Assembly: GCA_036346405.1 (NCBI GenBank)
Contig: CM070561.1
Coordinates: 34,327,958 to 34,391,957 of the forward strand
DNA length: 64,000 nt
Reading direction: 5' to 3'
Source of the DNA: Phyllostachys edulis
Taxonomy: Eukaryota > Streptophyta > Magnoliopsida > Poales > Poaceae
Shown here: one piece after another, positions 22,990 through 33,714 of the stretch
Position numbering within the stretch: position 1 is the first letter of the stretch
Layout: every line of letters starts with the position of its first letter
Notes under the pieces: model-generated
Databases searched by the model: none
Seen by the model: the letters and a program-made list of their open reading frames with translations, nothing else
What the model was told of the DNA's origin: nothing
Position numbers and translations under genes: made by a program

Positions 22990-24160
22990 GATCCAGAGGT
23001 TCGGACCTCCTCTGTGCAGTCCTCCTATGGTCCAGACCTCCTTAGGTCTAGATCCTCCAAGCACTTGGACCTCCCTGGGTCCAATACCCCTCTTGGATCC
23101 TCTCTGACTCGCAATCTTCCCAAGTCTGTGCCACCCTTGTGTGTATTTGAACTCCTTTGGAACCCTGAGGACCTCTCCATGTCCTCTAGGACCTCCCCTT
23201 ACATTTATTTGACCTCCCCGTGTCCTTCAGGACCTCTCCATGTCCTCTAGGACCTCCCCTTACATTTCTTAGACCTCCCTGTGTCCTACCGGACCTCCCC
23301 AAGTCCTCCAGGACCTCCTCCTTGCCCATTTACATCTCAATTGATTGTGAGTCATCCGATTTGCATTGGACGGCTTGATCCTGGTGAGGTGTTCGGGTGG
23401 TCCGAACATCCCACCTCCTCTGAACCCTTAGATCTTCGTTGTATGGCCCGATTTGCTGTGGCGTTCGGGTGGTCCGAACGTCCCAATCATTTTGGACCAC
23501 CCGAATTAGTTCTAAGGCTGTGATCCAGCACTAACTCTGTTGGTCCGAACCACCCACCTTCTCTGAGCCTTTGGATCTCTAGTGGACGTTCCGATTTGTT
23601 GTGACGTTCGGGCGGTCCGAACGTTCCAACCATTTTGGACGGTCCGATCAACATCTAACGGTTCCGGACCTCCTCCTGGCACATCTGGACCGTTAAGACC
23701 TCCCCCTTGGAGATCTTAACCGTCCAGACCTCCTCATTGTAAATCTGGACCGCCAAGACCTCCCCTTTTGATATCTTGGCCGTCCAGACCTCCCCTTCTT
23801 GGCAGATCTGAATCGTTAGGACCTCCCCTTGGGAATCCTTACCATCCAGACCTCCCCTGGATTGGATCCTATGGTTCTAGACCTCCTTTGCGGGTGAGGT
23901 TCTCCTTTTACTCTTGCGGACCTCCTCTGGTGCGCTTGATCTTGACCGTTGGACCTCCCCTTTGGAGATCCAGCAGTCAGTCCTCCCTTGCAGTAAGGAC
24001 CTCCCCTTGCCCTTGCGGACCTCCTCAGTGCGCTTGATCTTGACCGTTTGGACCTCCCCCTTGGAGATCCAACCGTTAGGACCTTCCGGTGGGTGAGGAC
24101 CTCCCTTGTTCATTGCAAGACCTCCTCGAGGTCCTTGCAGACCTCCTGGCGGTCTTGGCT
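22990..24160 (+). repeat. GACCTCC motif array, 3' LTR copy
   Basis: The same array as 17660-18700, with a similar motif count plus extra GGTGGTCCGAAC units in the 170-bp segment missing from the other LTR. A few motifs have been lost by small deletions. Confidence 0.85.
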
Positions 24161-26309
24161 GCCCCACTTGGCGATCAAGCCCCAGCTCTTACCTTTGACT
24201 ATGTCCTTTGGGGCAAGGAAGTCTCCGTAGCATTTAATGCATGTTGTATCACATTAAATGCCCCCACCTTTGCAAAGATCGCATGTCACAATCGATTGTC
24301 ACATTCCTTGCCTACTCTCTTGTCCTGTTACCAACTCTTGTTGACTCATCTGGGTCATGTGCATAGCTTTTCCTATATATATTTTGGGAGAGCCCTCCTT
24401 TATCACTTTCTTCCTCATTTCGCTCTCTGTCTCAACCGAGCCACCATAGCCCTCCTCTCTCAAGTCTCTGGACCTCCTCCAACTCGAGCTTGGACATTCT
24501 CTCTGGAGCTCAGGGACCTCTCCACCAAGCTCCTTGGACCTCCTCTTGACCTCCCAGCTTCTCTGTTGGTTTTGTCTTTAAGTTCATTTGGAGTTCTTTG
24601 GATTCTTGTTTGAGCTTTGTTTGAATATTTGGTTCTTCACGTGTAGATTGTCAAGACCGCGGGGAGCCTAAGTTCAGTGAGGGAGAGGAAGCAGCTCGAG
24701 ATCTTGAGCAAGGCAAGTTACATTCTTGAACATGTTGCACCCAATACTTCAAATTATTTATGTTGTTTTCAAAAGATATATGCATGCTTACTTTACTAAG
24801 TATTTCAATGCCTATCTTTCAATCCATAGTTAAAACCTACTGCTTGGTATGACCTCTATCCGTGATTGAACCAACCTCATTGCCACCTTAGATAAAAACT
24901 GGTTCTTGCAATAGTAAGGACCCGAAGCTCTTTAAAAATGACATGCTTAGTAATGCTTAGACCAAAATCTTGATTTGGGGAGCTTTGACCAAAAACATCA
25001 AATGATCAAATGTTTTGAGCCATGGCATTGGTGTGCCATGGAGCTTTCGGCCATGACATTGGTGTGTCATGGATGTTTTACTTGTGACCTTGGCATTGGT
25101 GTGCCATGGAGAATTGTAAAGCAAAGTAAATGAAAATGGTTTTGACTTGGGTGAAGTTGGTTGTATGGTTGGTGCATGTCTATGCACGGGGGTCGTATGA
25201 TCCGATGCCCCAGGGTTAAGGTTTGTCGCCCAAGTCGGTTAAGGACCGGTCTTTGAGACACCACTTGCTAAGCCTATAATGGGCTATGCCAAAATTGTGC
25301 AACCACATGTCTCGGTATGGGGGTGGGATCAGCTAACTAATTTGCAAAGCTCTATTGTGGTTCATCCATGAGACCTTGATGGGTTTATCATGTTTTGACT
25401 TGTTGTAGTCCCACCGGCATAAGAGGGCACCCCATTGATCCGCGGTGTTTCTACCCAAAGGGGATTATAAACCTTAATGGGGGTGGGCTACGGTGGAGCA
25501 ATGCATTATAACGGCCTTGTCATGTGCTCTAGACCTCTCACCAAAGGAAGTGTGAGGTGGCATCGGCGGATGTCAAGCAAACTAGAGAATTCATGTCATG
25601 TGGGTAAAGTGTGCAACCTCTGCAGAGTGTAAATCTATTCGAATAGCCGTGTCCACGGTCATCGACATGCTGGCAATGTCACCAAAGGTAGCTTTGGTTT
25701 TGGTTTTCAAAAGGTTATGAAAATGGTTTTGGTGGTTTAACCAAAATGGGTGTGGGCTGGAAGCCTTGTGCAGGAGGGTATCCTTCACCATTGCTATGTT
25801 GAATGCTATCCAACTGAAAATAGTTTTCACAAGAATGAATTTTAATTATGGTAGCCTGCCTTGAAACTTAATACTTGTATTTGAAATAAAATTGGCTGTA
25901 TGCAAATCAACCCTAGTATGCTGTCTTTTGATATATCCCTATGCATGTCATTTTGTTAATTGACGGGTGTAACTTGCGAGCACGGTTGTTGTGCTCACTC
26001 TTGCTTGATTCATATATTGAGCGAGATGAAGATTCCTATGATGAAGAAGATGACCCGGCTCAATTAGGTCAAGCCCTCGGCCAGATCCACAGTGGTGTAA
26101 TGGGTGGACCTTGTCTTTGGGTTTTGTTCTCCGCTGCGTTTGTGTGCTCCTGTTCTTTGGAGTTGTAAGCAACCCTTGTAAACGAACCTTCTTTTGCTGT
26201 TAATAAAGTCTTGTGGATGTTTATGTTGTCACTTGTTGCTGTGAGAACCAGTCGATGATCTCTGGGGGCTGGTTTGGATCACAGTGGACTTCAGGCTTGC
26301 CCTAAGCCC

Positions 26310-26590
26310 CACGACCTCCTCGGGGTGGTTCCCTCAGACCTCCCTCGGGTGGAGACGTGGAGTTTTGGGAGGTTTGAGGTCCAGCGACCTCTGCGGGTCA
26401 AGACCTCCCTGACCTCCGAGTGGTCCTCTCGGACCTCTCGGGAGGTCTGTGTGGTCCACCGGGATGTCCTCTCAGGACGTCCTGGGAAGTCCTTCGCGGA
26501 CCTCCCAGTAGGTCCTGAGGGACCTCTCGGGACGTCCTGGGGGCTCCTCTCTGGACCTCCCAGGAGGTCCTGAGGGACCTCCCGGGGGTG
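26310..26590 (+). repeat. Second GACCTCC cluster, near the LTR 3' end
   Basis: About eight GACCTCC and several GACCTCT motifs in 280 bp, together with their inverted form GGAGGTCC, so that GGACCTCCCAGGAGGTCC forms a perfect palindrome around 26550. This suggests hairpin potential near the LTR end. Confidence 0.75.
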
Positions 26591-26615
26591 CCCTAGGCTG
26601 GGTCGTTACACAACT

Positions 26616-28583
26616 GCCTATAAAAAAACTAAGCTCAGCCAAGCATAGCCATATATTCTCTGGAAGGAACCCACGAAATGCAACTGGGAGCAAGCGTTCC
26701 ATGAATATATGGAAGTCATGGCTTTTGAGGCCAAAAATTTTCCTTTGTAGCATGTTAACACCTCGCCTAATATTGGCTGCATATCCATCGAAAAACTTCA
26801 AGTCTTGAAACCACATAAGGATAGTGGTCTTGTCATTCTTATTGATTCAAAATGGAGCCCTAGGCTTGTACCACTTCCCATTGTCCTTCATCTCCAAATG
26901 TAGTAAAGGACGGTGACAAATCTTAGCTAAATCTTGTCTTGCCTTAGCATTATCTTTTGTCTTATCGGGTATATCGAAGCATGTGTTCCATATAGCTTCA
27001 GCTACATTTTTTTCATTGTGCATCACATCAATGTTGTGTCGAAGCTTCAATTTATTGTGGTATGGAAGTTGCCAAAAGCAGCTTTTGTGTGTCCAATTGT
27101 GCAATTTGCCAAAGTTTTTTGTATCAGCTACAAATTTGTCTATTTGGGCTTTGACTTCCTCTCCCATTAAATGCCTAGGTGCCTCCTCAACCACTATTGT
27201 GTTCTTTCGAAATGCATAAACTTGGGTTCTGAATTCATGGTCCCTAGGTAGAAAGTGTCTATGACAATCAAACCAACAAGGCTTGCGACCATTATGAAGT
27301 TGAAAGGCTTTGCCTTCACACAAGCATTCTGGACACGCAAATGAACCATGTGTGCTCCAACCAACAAACATACCATATGCAGGAAAATCATGGGCTGACC
27401 ATAGATATGCTGTCTGCATTGTAAAGTTTTGTTTAAGTGAAGCATCCCATGTTTCCACCCCATCCCACAACTTGATAAGTTCGTCAACTAAAGGTTGCAT
27501 TAGAATATTTAATTTCTTTCCTGGATGCTGAGGACCAGGGATAACAAGGGCAAGGAATATGTATTCTGGCCTCAAGAGCTTGCTTGTGGGAAGATTTAAT
27601 GGAGCCACAAACACTGGCCAACATGAGTAAGGAGCAGCACCCAAACTAAATAGTGTGAAGCCATCTGTTGCTATAGCAAGTCGCACATTTCTAGGATCGC
27701 TTGCGAAGCCTGGGAAGTCCTCGTCAAATTGTTGCCAAGCTCATCACATGGATGTGCCATCTTAACAGATGTGGAGCGACTATGCGATCGCATTAGCTTT
27801 GTTGTCTGCTTGTGTGCATACAACCTTTGTAGTCTATTTTTAATGGGGAGATACCGCAGTACTTTACGTGGGACTTTATTCTTGCCTACCTCGTATCGAG
27901 AGGTATTACAAAAGTTACAATTGTCTTCATGCTCATTATCTTTCCAATAAAGCATGCACTTATTATAGCATACATCAATTTTCACATATGGCATACTGAG
28001 ACCCTCTAATAGCTTCTTCGAAATGGTAGAAGTCTTTGGGCAACTTAGACTCTAGGGGCAAAAGTTCATGAATTATTTGTAATACATCATCATAGTGTGT
28101 AATTGACATATTGTACTGTGACTTCATAGCTAGCAAGCGAGTAACAACGGATAGAGAAGAATGTGTTGTGTTCTCATGGACCAGTTCATCAGCACTAGCG
28201 ACCATCCTATAAAAAGCCTATGCAGAGGCATTTGGCTCCTCATCAATTGCTGGTGGATGGTCACCGGCTAGGTCACCCAACATATTATCCATCTGATCAG
28301 ATTCATTGAATTCATCATGCCTAACGACAAGGCTCTCACCATGTGTTGTCCATGTTTGATAATTTGCCCTAAACCCATATTTACTCAAGTGCAACTCGAC
28401 AGTGCACCTGTTGTGCCTAAAATAGTTCAGACACATTGCACATGGACACTTAATGGTGTCACCTTCGACTAAACTTGGATCAGATAATACACGATCCAAG
28501 AATTGTGTGGTGTGATCAATCCATTCGTTAGAGGGAGCTCTACCACACTGCCAGCCAATATACATCCATCCATGGTCTGCCAT
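26616..28583 (-). pseudogene. TNP2-like CACTA transposase, 5' and central part
   Basis: The minus-strand gene begins at ATG 28583. The N-terminal transposase-associated domain shows WIDHTTQFLDRVL, CPCAMC and YQTWTTHGE. Then come RLLAMKSQYN, KVLRYLPIKNRLQRLYAH and the Transposase_21 core with LAIATDGF, HDFPAYGM, NWTHKS, KLRHNIDVMHNEKN and TKDNAKARQDL. The tail (26816-26616) has GYAANIRRGVNM and FGLKSHDFHIFM and then meets the Tekay insertion. Damage includes an in-frame TAG at 28218-28220, frame slips near 27990-28005 and 27735, a slip at a T-run near 26620 and the Tekay insertion. The enzyme would have cut element ends; it is now dead. Confidence 0.88.
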
Positions 28584-29115
28584 TAAATAGTTCTGTGTTT
28601 AACAACTTGAATATGTTAGTTATGAATATCATATGATGGTATGCCCAAATTAGAGAATCTGCACATAATTATTAATTTAGCAATCAACACATAACGTGGT
28701 TTATGATATAACTCCTACGTAAGACAAGAACAAATTTGATCCAACATAACATTGCATTTGCAACAAAGGACATAATTTTGATTACTCACAGTGCAATATT
28801 TATTACTTATTATGCATCATTTGAACAATAGATTTTAGTAAAATCATATAGGTTGGAGCTTACCAATACCACTCAGAAGCAATACCACTCAGAAGCAGTG
28901 AGACAGGTGCAAAGAGTCTGTGGGGGGATTTGATATCATATTCAACTCAAAATCCCTAGTTCTTGGTCAAATCCCCATACTCTTCTGTCGGCCTCCTAAT
29001 AAAGTTCCTAGATGTTATCTGCCAAAAAATAAGTGTAAAGTCAATCAATATAACCGCAATTATTGAGGTTCAAAAAGAGAAGAATAGATAACCACCCCTA
29101 GCTTAATAGAAAACA
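28584..29115. other. CACTA 5' non-coding region
   Basis: AT-rich sequence upstream of the transposase start. A short local repeat (taccactcagaagca) occurs twice near 28865-28900. Nothing else is recognised. Confidence 0.5.
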
Positions 29116-29363
29116 CCAAAATCAGTCCCAGCTAATCTGACTTGACAATTGCAAACTCTGTCAACTTCCAATTGCCCAACTCCTTTGCAATTTAAATTAA
29201 TTAATAGACCCTTGCAATCAGACAACCGTTCCTCAAACTCCAAAATCAGTCCCAGCTAATCTCACCTGACAATTGCAAACTCTGTCAACTAATAATTGCC
29301 CAAATCCTTTGCAATTTAAATTAATTAATAGATCCTTGCAATCAGACAGTCATTCCTCAAACT
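29116..29363. repeat. 124-bp tandem duplication
   Basis: Copies 29116-29239 and 29240-29363, each starting ccaaaatcagtcccagctaatct and ending cctcaaactc, with a handful of differences. It lies within the CACTA 5' region. Confidence 0.9.
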
Positions 29364-30320
29364 CGCAGCATGCTGCAATCAAACTCTTGTGCTTAGACTG
29401 TTCTTTGACGCCGCCGCCTATGTATAAACAGAAAAGTAAGTTCATTTATTCCATTCTTTGCCTATACCCATAAATCATGGACTTCAGAAAGAGTGTACAA
29501 GATATCCTGTGAATGGTGCATGGTTATGTAGAAGACGCAATTTCATTACCATAATTGTATTAGCAGTGTCAACGTATGAGATGTAACATACATAAAGCAT
29601 AACAATAAACTATGAAATGACAGAATTCTGCATTCTTGTTGAAATCATCGGATAGACGGCTCCTTTGCTTGCTAATAGTTACTGACATTTGATGTTTTAA
29701 TTGTAGCCTCCTTACATTTATAACTTATAAAAACTTTTGTGCTTATAGTTTCATTGTAGTTTTAGTTTCCTACCTTCATAATAAGGGTGGAAAACTTACT
29801 CTTGACTTGGTTGCAGTTTTAGTTCCTACCACCCATAGTTTGATTCGCCGAAACAGCCGCTCGAGGTTTGATGCTTTGGTCAACATTTAGTCAGCAAAGC
29901 ACATGTTCATCGTGTATACCATTCAACAAAATTGAAATTGACCACAGTAAAAGATTCAAACGAATTTGCTATTTGACATATGACATCATTGCATTCCTAT
30001 ATGGGTATTTGACATGTTTTCCTGGCCTTCGCTCCTGTTTCTCTCCATCTAGAAAACTAGAGATAAATCTTGCAAATTCTATTTCTGCTACAAAACCTCA
30101 ATCACTAGTTTCTCCAAGTGCCACTTTCCATGGAAATTTCCACTCTAACATGTCAAAAGACCAAAACTAAAAGAAGAAACCATCGGCGGCAGCGGCGGCG
30201 CAAGGAACCTGTTCTCAACAAGCAAAGAATAGTAGCAAGAAGAGAAGAAGAATCCCCACCTGAATCCGCAACCCTGCTCTACTCTCGGGACGAACAACCG
30301 AACGAACTACCGTAGCTTCG
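29364..30320. other. CACTA 5' non-coding region, no gene seen
   Basis: AT-rich and intron-like sequence between the tandem duplication and the GC-rich terminus. The ORF at 29868-30170 has no domain signal. Confidence 0.45.
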
Positions 30321-30329
30321 AGATGCAGG

Positions 30330-30700
30330 CACAACCGTCGCAGCAAGAGGGCGAAGGAGGGGAAGGCCTGTGGAGGCAGCAGGGAAGATGGCGTGGAGGC
30401 GGCGGGGCGTCTGGAGATGGTGTGGAGGCGGCGGTGGAGATGGCGTGGAGGCGGCGTGGCGACCGAAGATGGTGCAGAGGCGGCGGGGCGACCAGAGATG
30501 GTGCGGAGGCGGCGGGGGAGATGGCGTGGAGGCGGCGAGGGGCCCGAAGATGGCGTGGAGACGGCGGCGAAATGGGGTGGAGAGGAGGCGGGGGGCCCGA
30601 AGATGGCGTGGAGGCGGCGGCGAAATGGGGTGGAGAGGTGGCGGGGGGCCCGAAGATGGCGTGGAGGCAACGGCGAAATGAGGTGGAGAGCTAGGGATTT
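30330..30700. repeat. GC-rich minisatellite in the CACTA 5' end
   Basis: Variants of GATGGCGTGGAGGCGGCG are repeated in tandem at intervals of about 20-60 bp. Long ORFs exist in several frames on both strands (for example a Pro/Arg/Ser-rich frame on the minus strand), but they only reflect the GC-rich repeat. CACTA elements often have a GC-rich 5' leader here. Confidence 0.75.
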
Positions 30701-30824
30701 GGGAGAGGAGAGGACTGGTACAGGAAAAGAGGAAGCATGGTGCGCTGATTTTTTTTTCATGTGGCGAGCGCACGAGGTCATTTTCTTTCGTGTGAAGAGT
30801 TTTTCCCACGCAGGCCAAAACAAT

Positions 30825-31007
30825 TAACTTGACGGTTGTAACCGTCAGCAAAATACTTTGTCTTGAGAGTTGTATAAAAACCGTTAGCAAAATTTGAATT
30901 TTGCTGATAGGATACTATTCTCGTAACCAAAATAATAAACTTTGACGATCGATACGGACCATCAATAAAATTTATGGCCGTAAGGTTTTCCTAGCTTTCT
31001 AGTAGTG
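30825..31007. repeat. CACTA subterminal repeats and terminal inverted repeat (5' side)
   Basis: GACGGTTGTAACCGTCAGCAAAA-type units lead to ...TTTCTAGTAGTG. Together with 15209-15650 this defines the element ends. Confidence 0.85.
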
Positions 31008-31010
31008 CCT

Positions 31011-31145
31011 CACAAGCTGAGTCAAGTATTCTTTCCTCGAGCACTCGAGCTCATCCATATCTTCTACCCAAGAAACCAGACTGGGATATACATAGCCAAC
31101 TGCAAGATCTGAAATCCACAAGCTTTCACCCACCGGTTCGCGGGC
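31011..31145 (-). pseudogene. Unidentified coding remnant, right side of the CACTA insertion
   Basis: About 135 bp that, once the CACTA and one CCT copy are removed, join 15205. The minus strand is open with the words VGYVYPSLVSWVED and DELECSRKEYLTQLV, but this frame does not continue cleanly into the left fragment. Function not recognised. Confidence 0.3.
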
Positions 31146-31561
31146 ATGATGGGCTCCGATGTCGTCCACAGCGGCGGGTGCCATTCTTGCCGCGCGTCTT
31201 GATGGCGAATGGAGGCGGCGGCGTGGTGGCGTGGATCTGCAATCGCGCCGATCGCTTCCATGCGGGGAACACCCACTTCGTCGTGCCCGCCGCCAAGTTC
31301 ACACTCCAGGCCGGCTGCGACGAGTTTCTCACCACCTACACCTTCAGCACGCACGCGGCCAAACACAAGTTCTGCAGGATCTGCGGCATCACCTCGTTCT
31401 ACATCCCGAGGTTCAACCCCGACGGCGTGGCCGTGACGGTGGCCTGCGTCGATCCGGGCACCCTGGCGCACATCGAGTGCAGGAAGGGGGACGGGAGGAA
31501 CTGGGAGAAGTGGTTCGAGCGGAGCGACATCTCGGAGTTCTCGAAGGCCGCGGCCGAGTAA
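31146..31561 (+). pseudogene. CENP-V/GFA-domain protein, intronless damaged copy
   Basis: A start at 31146 gives GSDVVHSGGCH, the usual N-terminus of plant CENP-V/GFA-family proteins (glutathione-dependent formaldehyde-activating enzyme fold, zinc binding). The frame stops at 31200-31202. The rest of the domain continues in another frame from about 31215 to a TAA at 31559-31561: VAWICN, GNTHFVVPAAKF, FLTTYTFSTHAAKHKFCRICGITSF and GVAVTVACVDPGTL. The second zinc motif CRICG is intact, but the first CxCxxC is lost (CNRADRF in its place). The lack of introns suggests a retrocopy, although single-exon members may exist. It is probably a pseudogene. Confidence 0.8.
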
Positions 31562-31876
31562 GAGCTGATCGGTGTTTAGTTCGGTCAGCTTGGTTGGTGG
31601 TTGCTGGATAAATTCCTCTTCGATCTGGTTGGGGAATTCCAGCTTCCTTAATGAAAATTATGTGAGAATAAATAAAAATCACTACTTGGATATGTGCAAT
31701 ATGCGTTAAATACTTATATAAATGTATTTGCCAAATGGTTCCACCGCTGTTTTCTTATATTTAATTCAACTGCCAGTAGATGAAATTGAGGCTAGAAGAG
31801 ATGGATATTCTAATAATCCTCAATTAATTAAGTTATTTATTTACAACGTTTATAGATAATAATGTATTTTATATAT
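31562..31876. other. 3' flank of the CENP-V copy, no gene seen
   Basis: The sequence turns AT-rich after the stop. It has aataaataaaaatc near 31667 that could be an old polyadenylation region. No clear poly(A) tail or TSD was found. Confidence 0.4.
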
Positions 31877-32406
31877 AACCTTTAAAAGTACCACTCAATA
31901 TTAATAATGAGAGAGATCATACATACCTAGTGGCCGTGAGCTATTTTATGACCATCCAATATGGTCGTAAGTTTTTCTACGATTATCTATTGATTGTAAG
32001 TTCTACTACAATCATTTTATATGGTCGTAAGTTGTTCTACGACCATCTATTAATCGTAAGTTATACTACGATTACCTTATGTTGAGTATATAAGCATTTT
32101 TCGAATTACTTTAATCCAGAAATATGGTAGATAAAACATGGAACCTTTAAAAGTACCACTCAATATTAATAATGAGAGAGATCATACACACCTAGTGGCC
32201 GTGAGCTATTTTATGACCATCCAATATGGTCGTAAGTTCTTCTATGATTATCTATTGATTGTAAGTTCTACTACAATTATTTTATATGGTCGTAAGTTGT
32301 TCTACGACCATCTATTAATCGTAAGTTATACTACGATTACCTTATGTTGAGTATATAAGTATTTTTCGAATTACTTTAATCCAGAAATATGGTAGATAAA
32401 ACATGG
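31877..32406. repeat. 265-bp tandem duplication
   Basis: Copies 31877-32141 and 32142-32406 are nearly identical. Each covers the hairpin array, the CCTTA target site and the first 62 bp of the inserted solo LTR, so the duplication happened after that LTR inserted. Confidence 0.92.
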
Positions 32407-33408
32407 AAAAAACTCTAGTTATTTTCAAAATGCAGATCACAAAGAACACTATATCAATACCAGATTCTAGAAGAACAGAAGCTAGCATTCCTATCTCAGT
32501 GTTCAAGACAACAATAGACAGTAAAGCAAACCAACTAACAAGAAAGATATAGGCATACCCAGATTCTGTGGAAGAAGAAGTTGCAGCAGAGTTCTTGATG
32601 AGGACGTCGTTCGTCATGGCGTAGTGGTAGTAGACGTGCAGTTGATGTAGAACGTAGCAGAGTAGTAGACGTGCAGTTGATGTAGAACGTAGCAGAGTAG
32701 TAGACGTGCAGTTGATGTAGAACGTAGCAGAGGAACAGCGAGCAGTCGCGCGAACGTTCCCCAAAAACCTTATTCGTCCTCGCTCGTGCAAGCCTTCAAG
32801 GACGAGGTTCTAGAGGCCTGCTCTCCCGGTGCGGTTGTACACGCGCCTCGCCGGGATAGAGATAGCAAGAGACAGCAAACAAAACTATGGAGTTTTTTCT
32901 GTATTGTGGAAGTGGAAAAAACTTGGACCAGAGCCAGTACTCTCAGTCTTCTTAAATAGCCAAAAGACAGAGAGCCCAAAGATCACCAGAAGACCAAAGG
33001 CCAACAGTCACCAGAAGTCCAAAGGCCAACAGTTACCATCAAGGACCAGCACTCTGTTCTTTTTAATGGCCAAAAACAAAGAGACCAGAGACCAATGGTT
33101 GCCATCAATGTCAGTGCGTTTCGATTTTCGAATAGATAAAGAAAATCACGCCAAGACACAACACGCCACAGCGTCTTGTACACGACGCAAGATGGCATGG
33201 CATGTACGGCTCGTGACGAGCGTCGCAGGTGTTGGCTCTCTCCAATTCCACAAGAGGGTCTATCATGTTCCACCTTATAAACTGGTGTAACTCCCCTTCA
33301 TCTGTCCATGTGGGACTAAACAGTTTAGCACATGCACATGGGCCTTTGAGATTTACTAGGAATTAATTAGAATATAATATTTGGGCCTAGCCTATATTAA
33401 TTCCAACA
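32345..33408 (-). repeat. Copia-like solo LTR
   Basis: 1064 bp running from TGTTGAGTATATAAG to ...AATTCCAACA, with TSD CCTTA at 32340-32344 and 33409-33413. On the minus strand it starts TGTTGGAATTA, a common Copia LTR start. No internal domain, PBS or second LTR, so it fits a solo LTR left by recombination between two LTRs. Confidence 0.82.
32628..32732. repeat. Three 35-bp tandem repeats in the solo LTR
   Basis: Perfect or near-perfect units starting tagtagacgtgcagttgatg at 32628, 32663 and 32698. They make an ORF on the minus strand look protein-like, but it is repetitive. Confidence 0.93.
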
Positions 33409-33705
33409 CCTTATAGTTGTACGCATTACTGCGACCATGTCATCTACAACTATCCTATGGTCGATAAAGCCTATAAACATATGGGTCCAACCGACTAAGA
33501 ATATTTGCGTGTTGTGTTCAATACACGCAGTAGTTAATATGTGCTGTTATTCTTGAGATAACTGCACGTATTAAACCTCTGTCTCTGGCATAACCGCAAA
33601 ATAACGTGGGGGATGCATGTTTAACAATAACTACCCTTAAACGTCCGCATTGCATCAAACGACAAGGTGCCTCTTGACGTGAACAACTGCCATCCCTTCA
33701 TGCGC

Positions 33706-33714
33706 TATATAAAG
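33706..33714 (+). promoter_or_regulatory. LTR TATA box
   Basis: TATATAAAG within the plus-oriented LTR, placed like the TATA of LTR A relative to the shared R/U5 block. Confidence 0.45.

Larger units (their letters stand above)
17432..26610 (+). mobile_element. Tekay-like Gypsy chromovirus retrotransposon
   Basis: A plus-strand element starting TGTGACACCCTG and ending GGTCGTTACA, with TSD CAACT at 17427-17431 and 26611-26615. The order is truncated 5' LTR, gag zinc knuckle, protease, RT, RNase H, integrase, chromodomain-like tail, polypurine tract and a full 3856-bp 3' LTR. This order and the tail identify the chromovirus branch of Ty3/Gypsy. The 5' LTR end, PBS and most of gag are deleted (junction near 19207), and the polyprotein frame is broken in several places, so it is dead. 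Confidence 0.93.
22755..26610 (+). repeat. 3' LTR of the Tekay-like element (full length)
   Basis: 3856 bp, long for a Gypsy LTR. The first 1.9 kb match the truncated 5' LTR. The distal half (24660-26610) has no partner in the window. It includes a conserved block at 25570-25672 shared with another LTR at 45156-45260, three near-repeats of ggcattggtgtgcatgg type at 25020-25110, and a second GACCTCC cluster at 26310-26590. Confidence 0.9.
15209..31007 (-). mobile_element. CACTA (En/Spm-type) DNA transposon, 15.8 kb
   Basis: The termini are CACTACTACAGGA at 15209 and ...TTCTAGTAGTG at 31007, flanked by the 3-bp TSD CCT (15206-15208 and 31008-31010). Both ends have subterminal repeats of the type ACGGTT / ACCGTCAAGAAAA. 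A TNP2-like transposase runs on the minus strand from 28583 to about 16854, so the 5' end of the element is on the right. A Tekay retrotransposon is inserted in that gene. About 6.6 kb of the length is the CACTA itself. Confidence 0.93.

Noticed and set aside
30215..30890. Long ORFs (about 200 codons) on the minus strand and 100-144 codons on the plus strand
   Set aside because: All come from the same GC-rich minisatellite; several frames are open at once and the residues are repetitive Pro/Arg/Ser or Arg/Gly.
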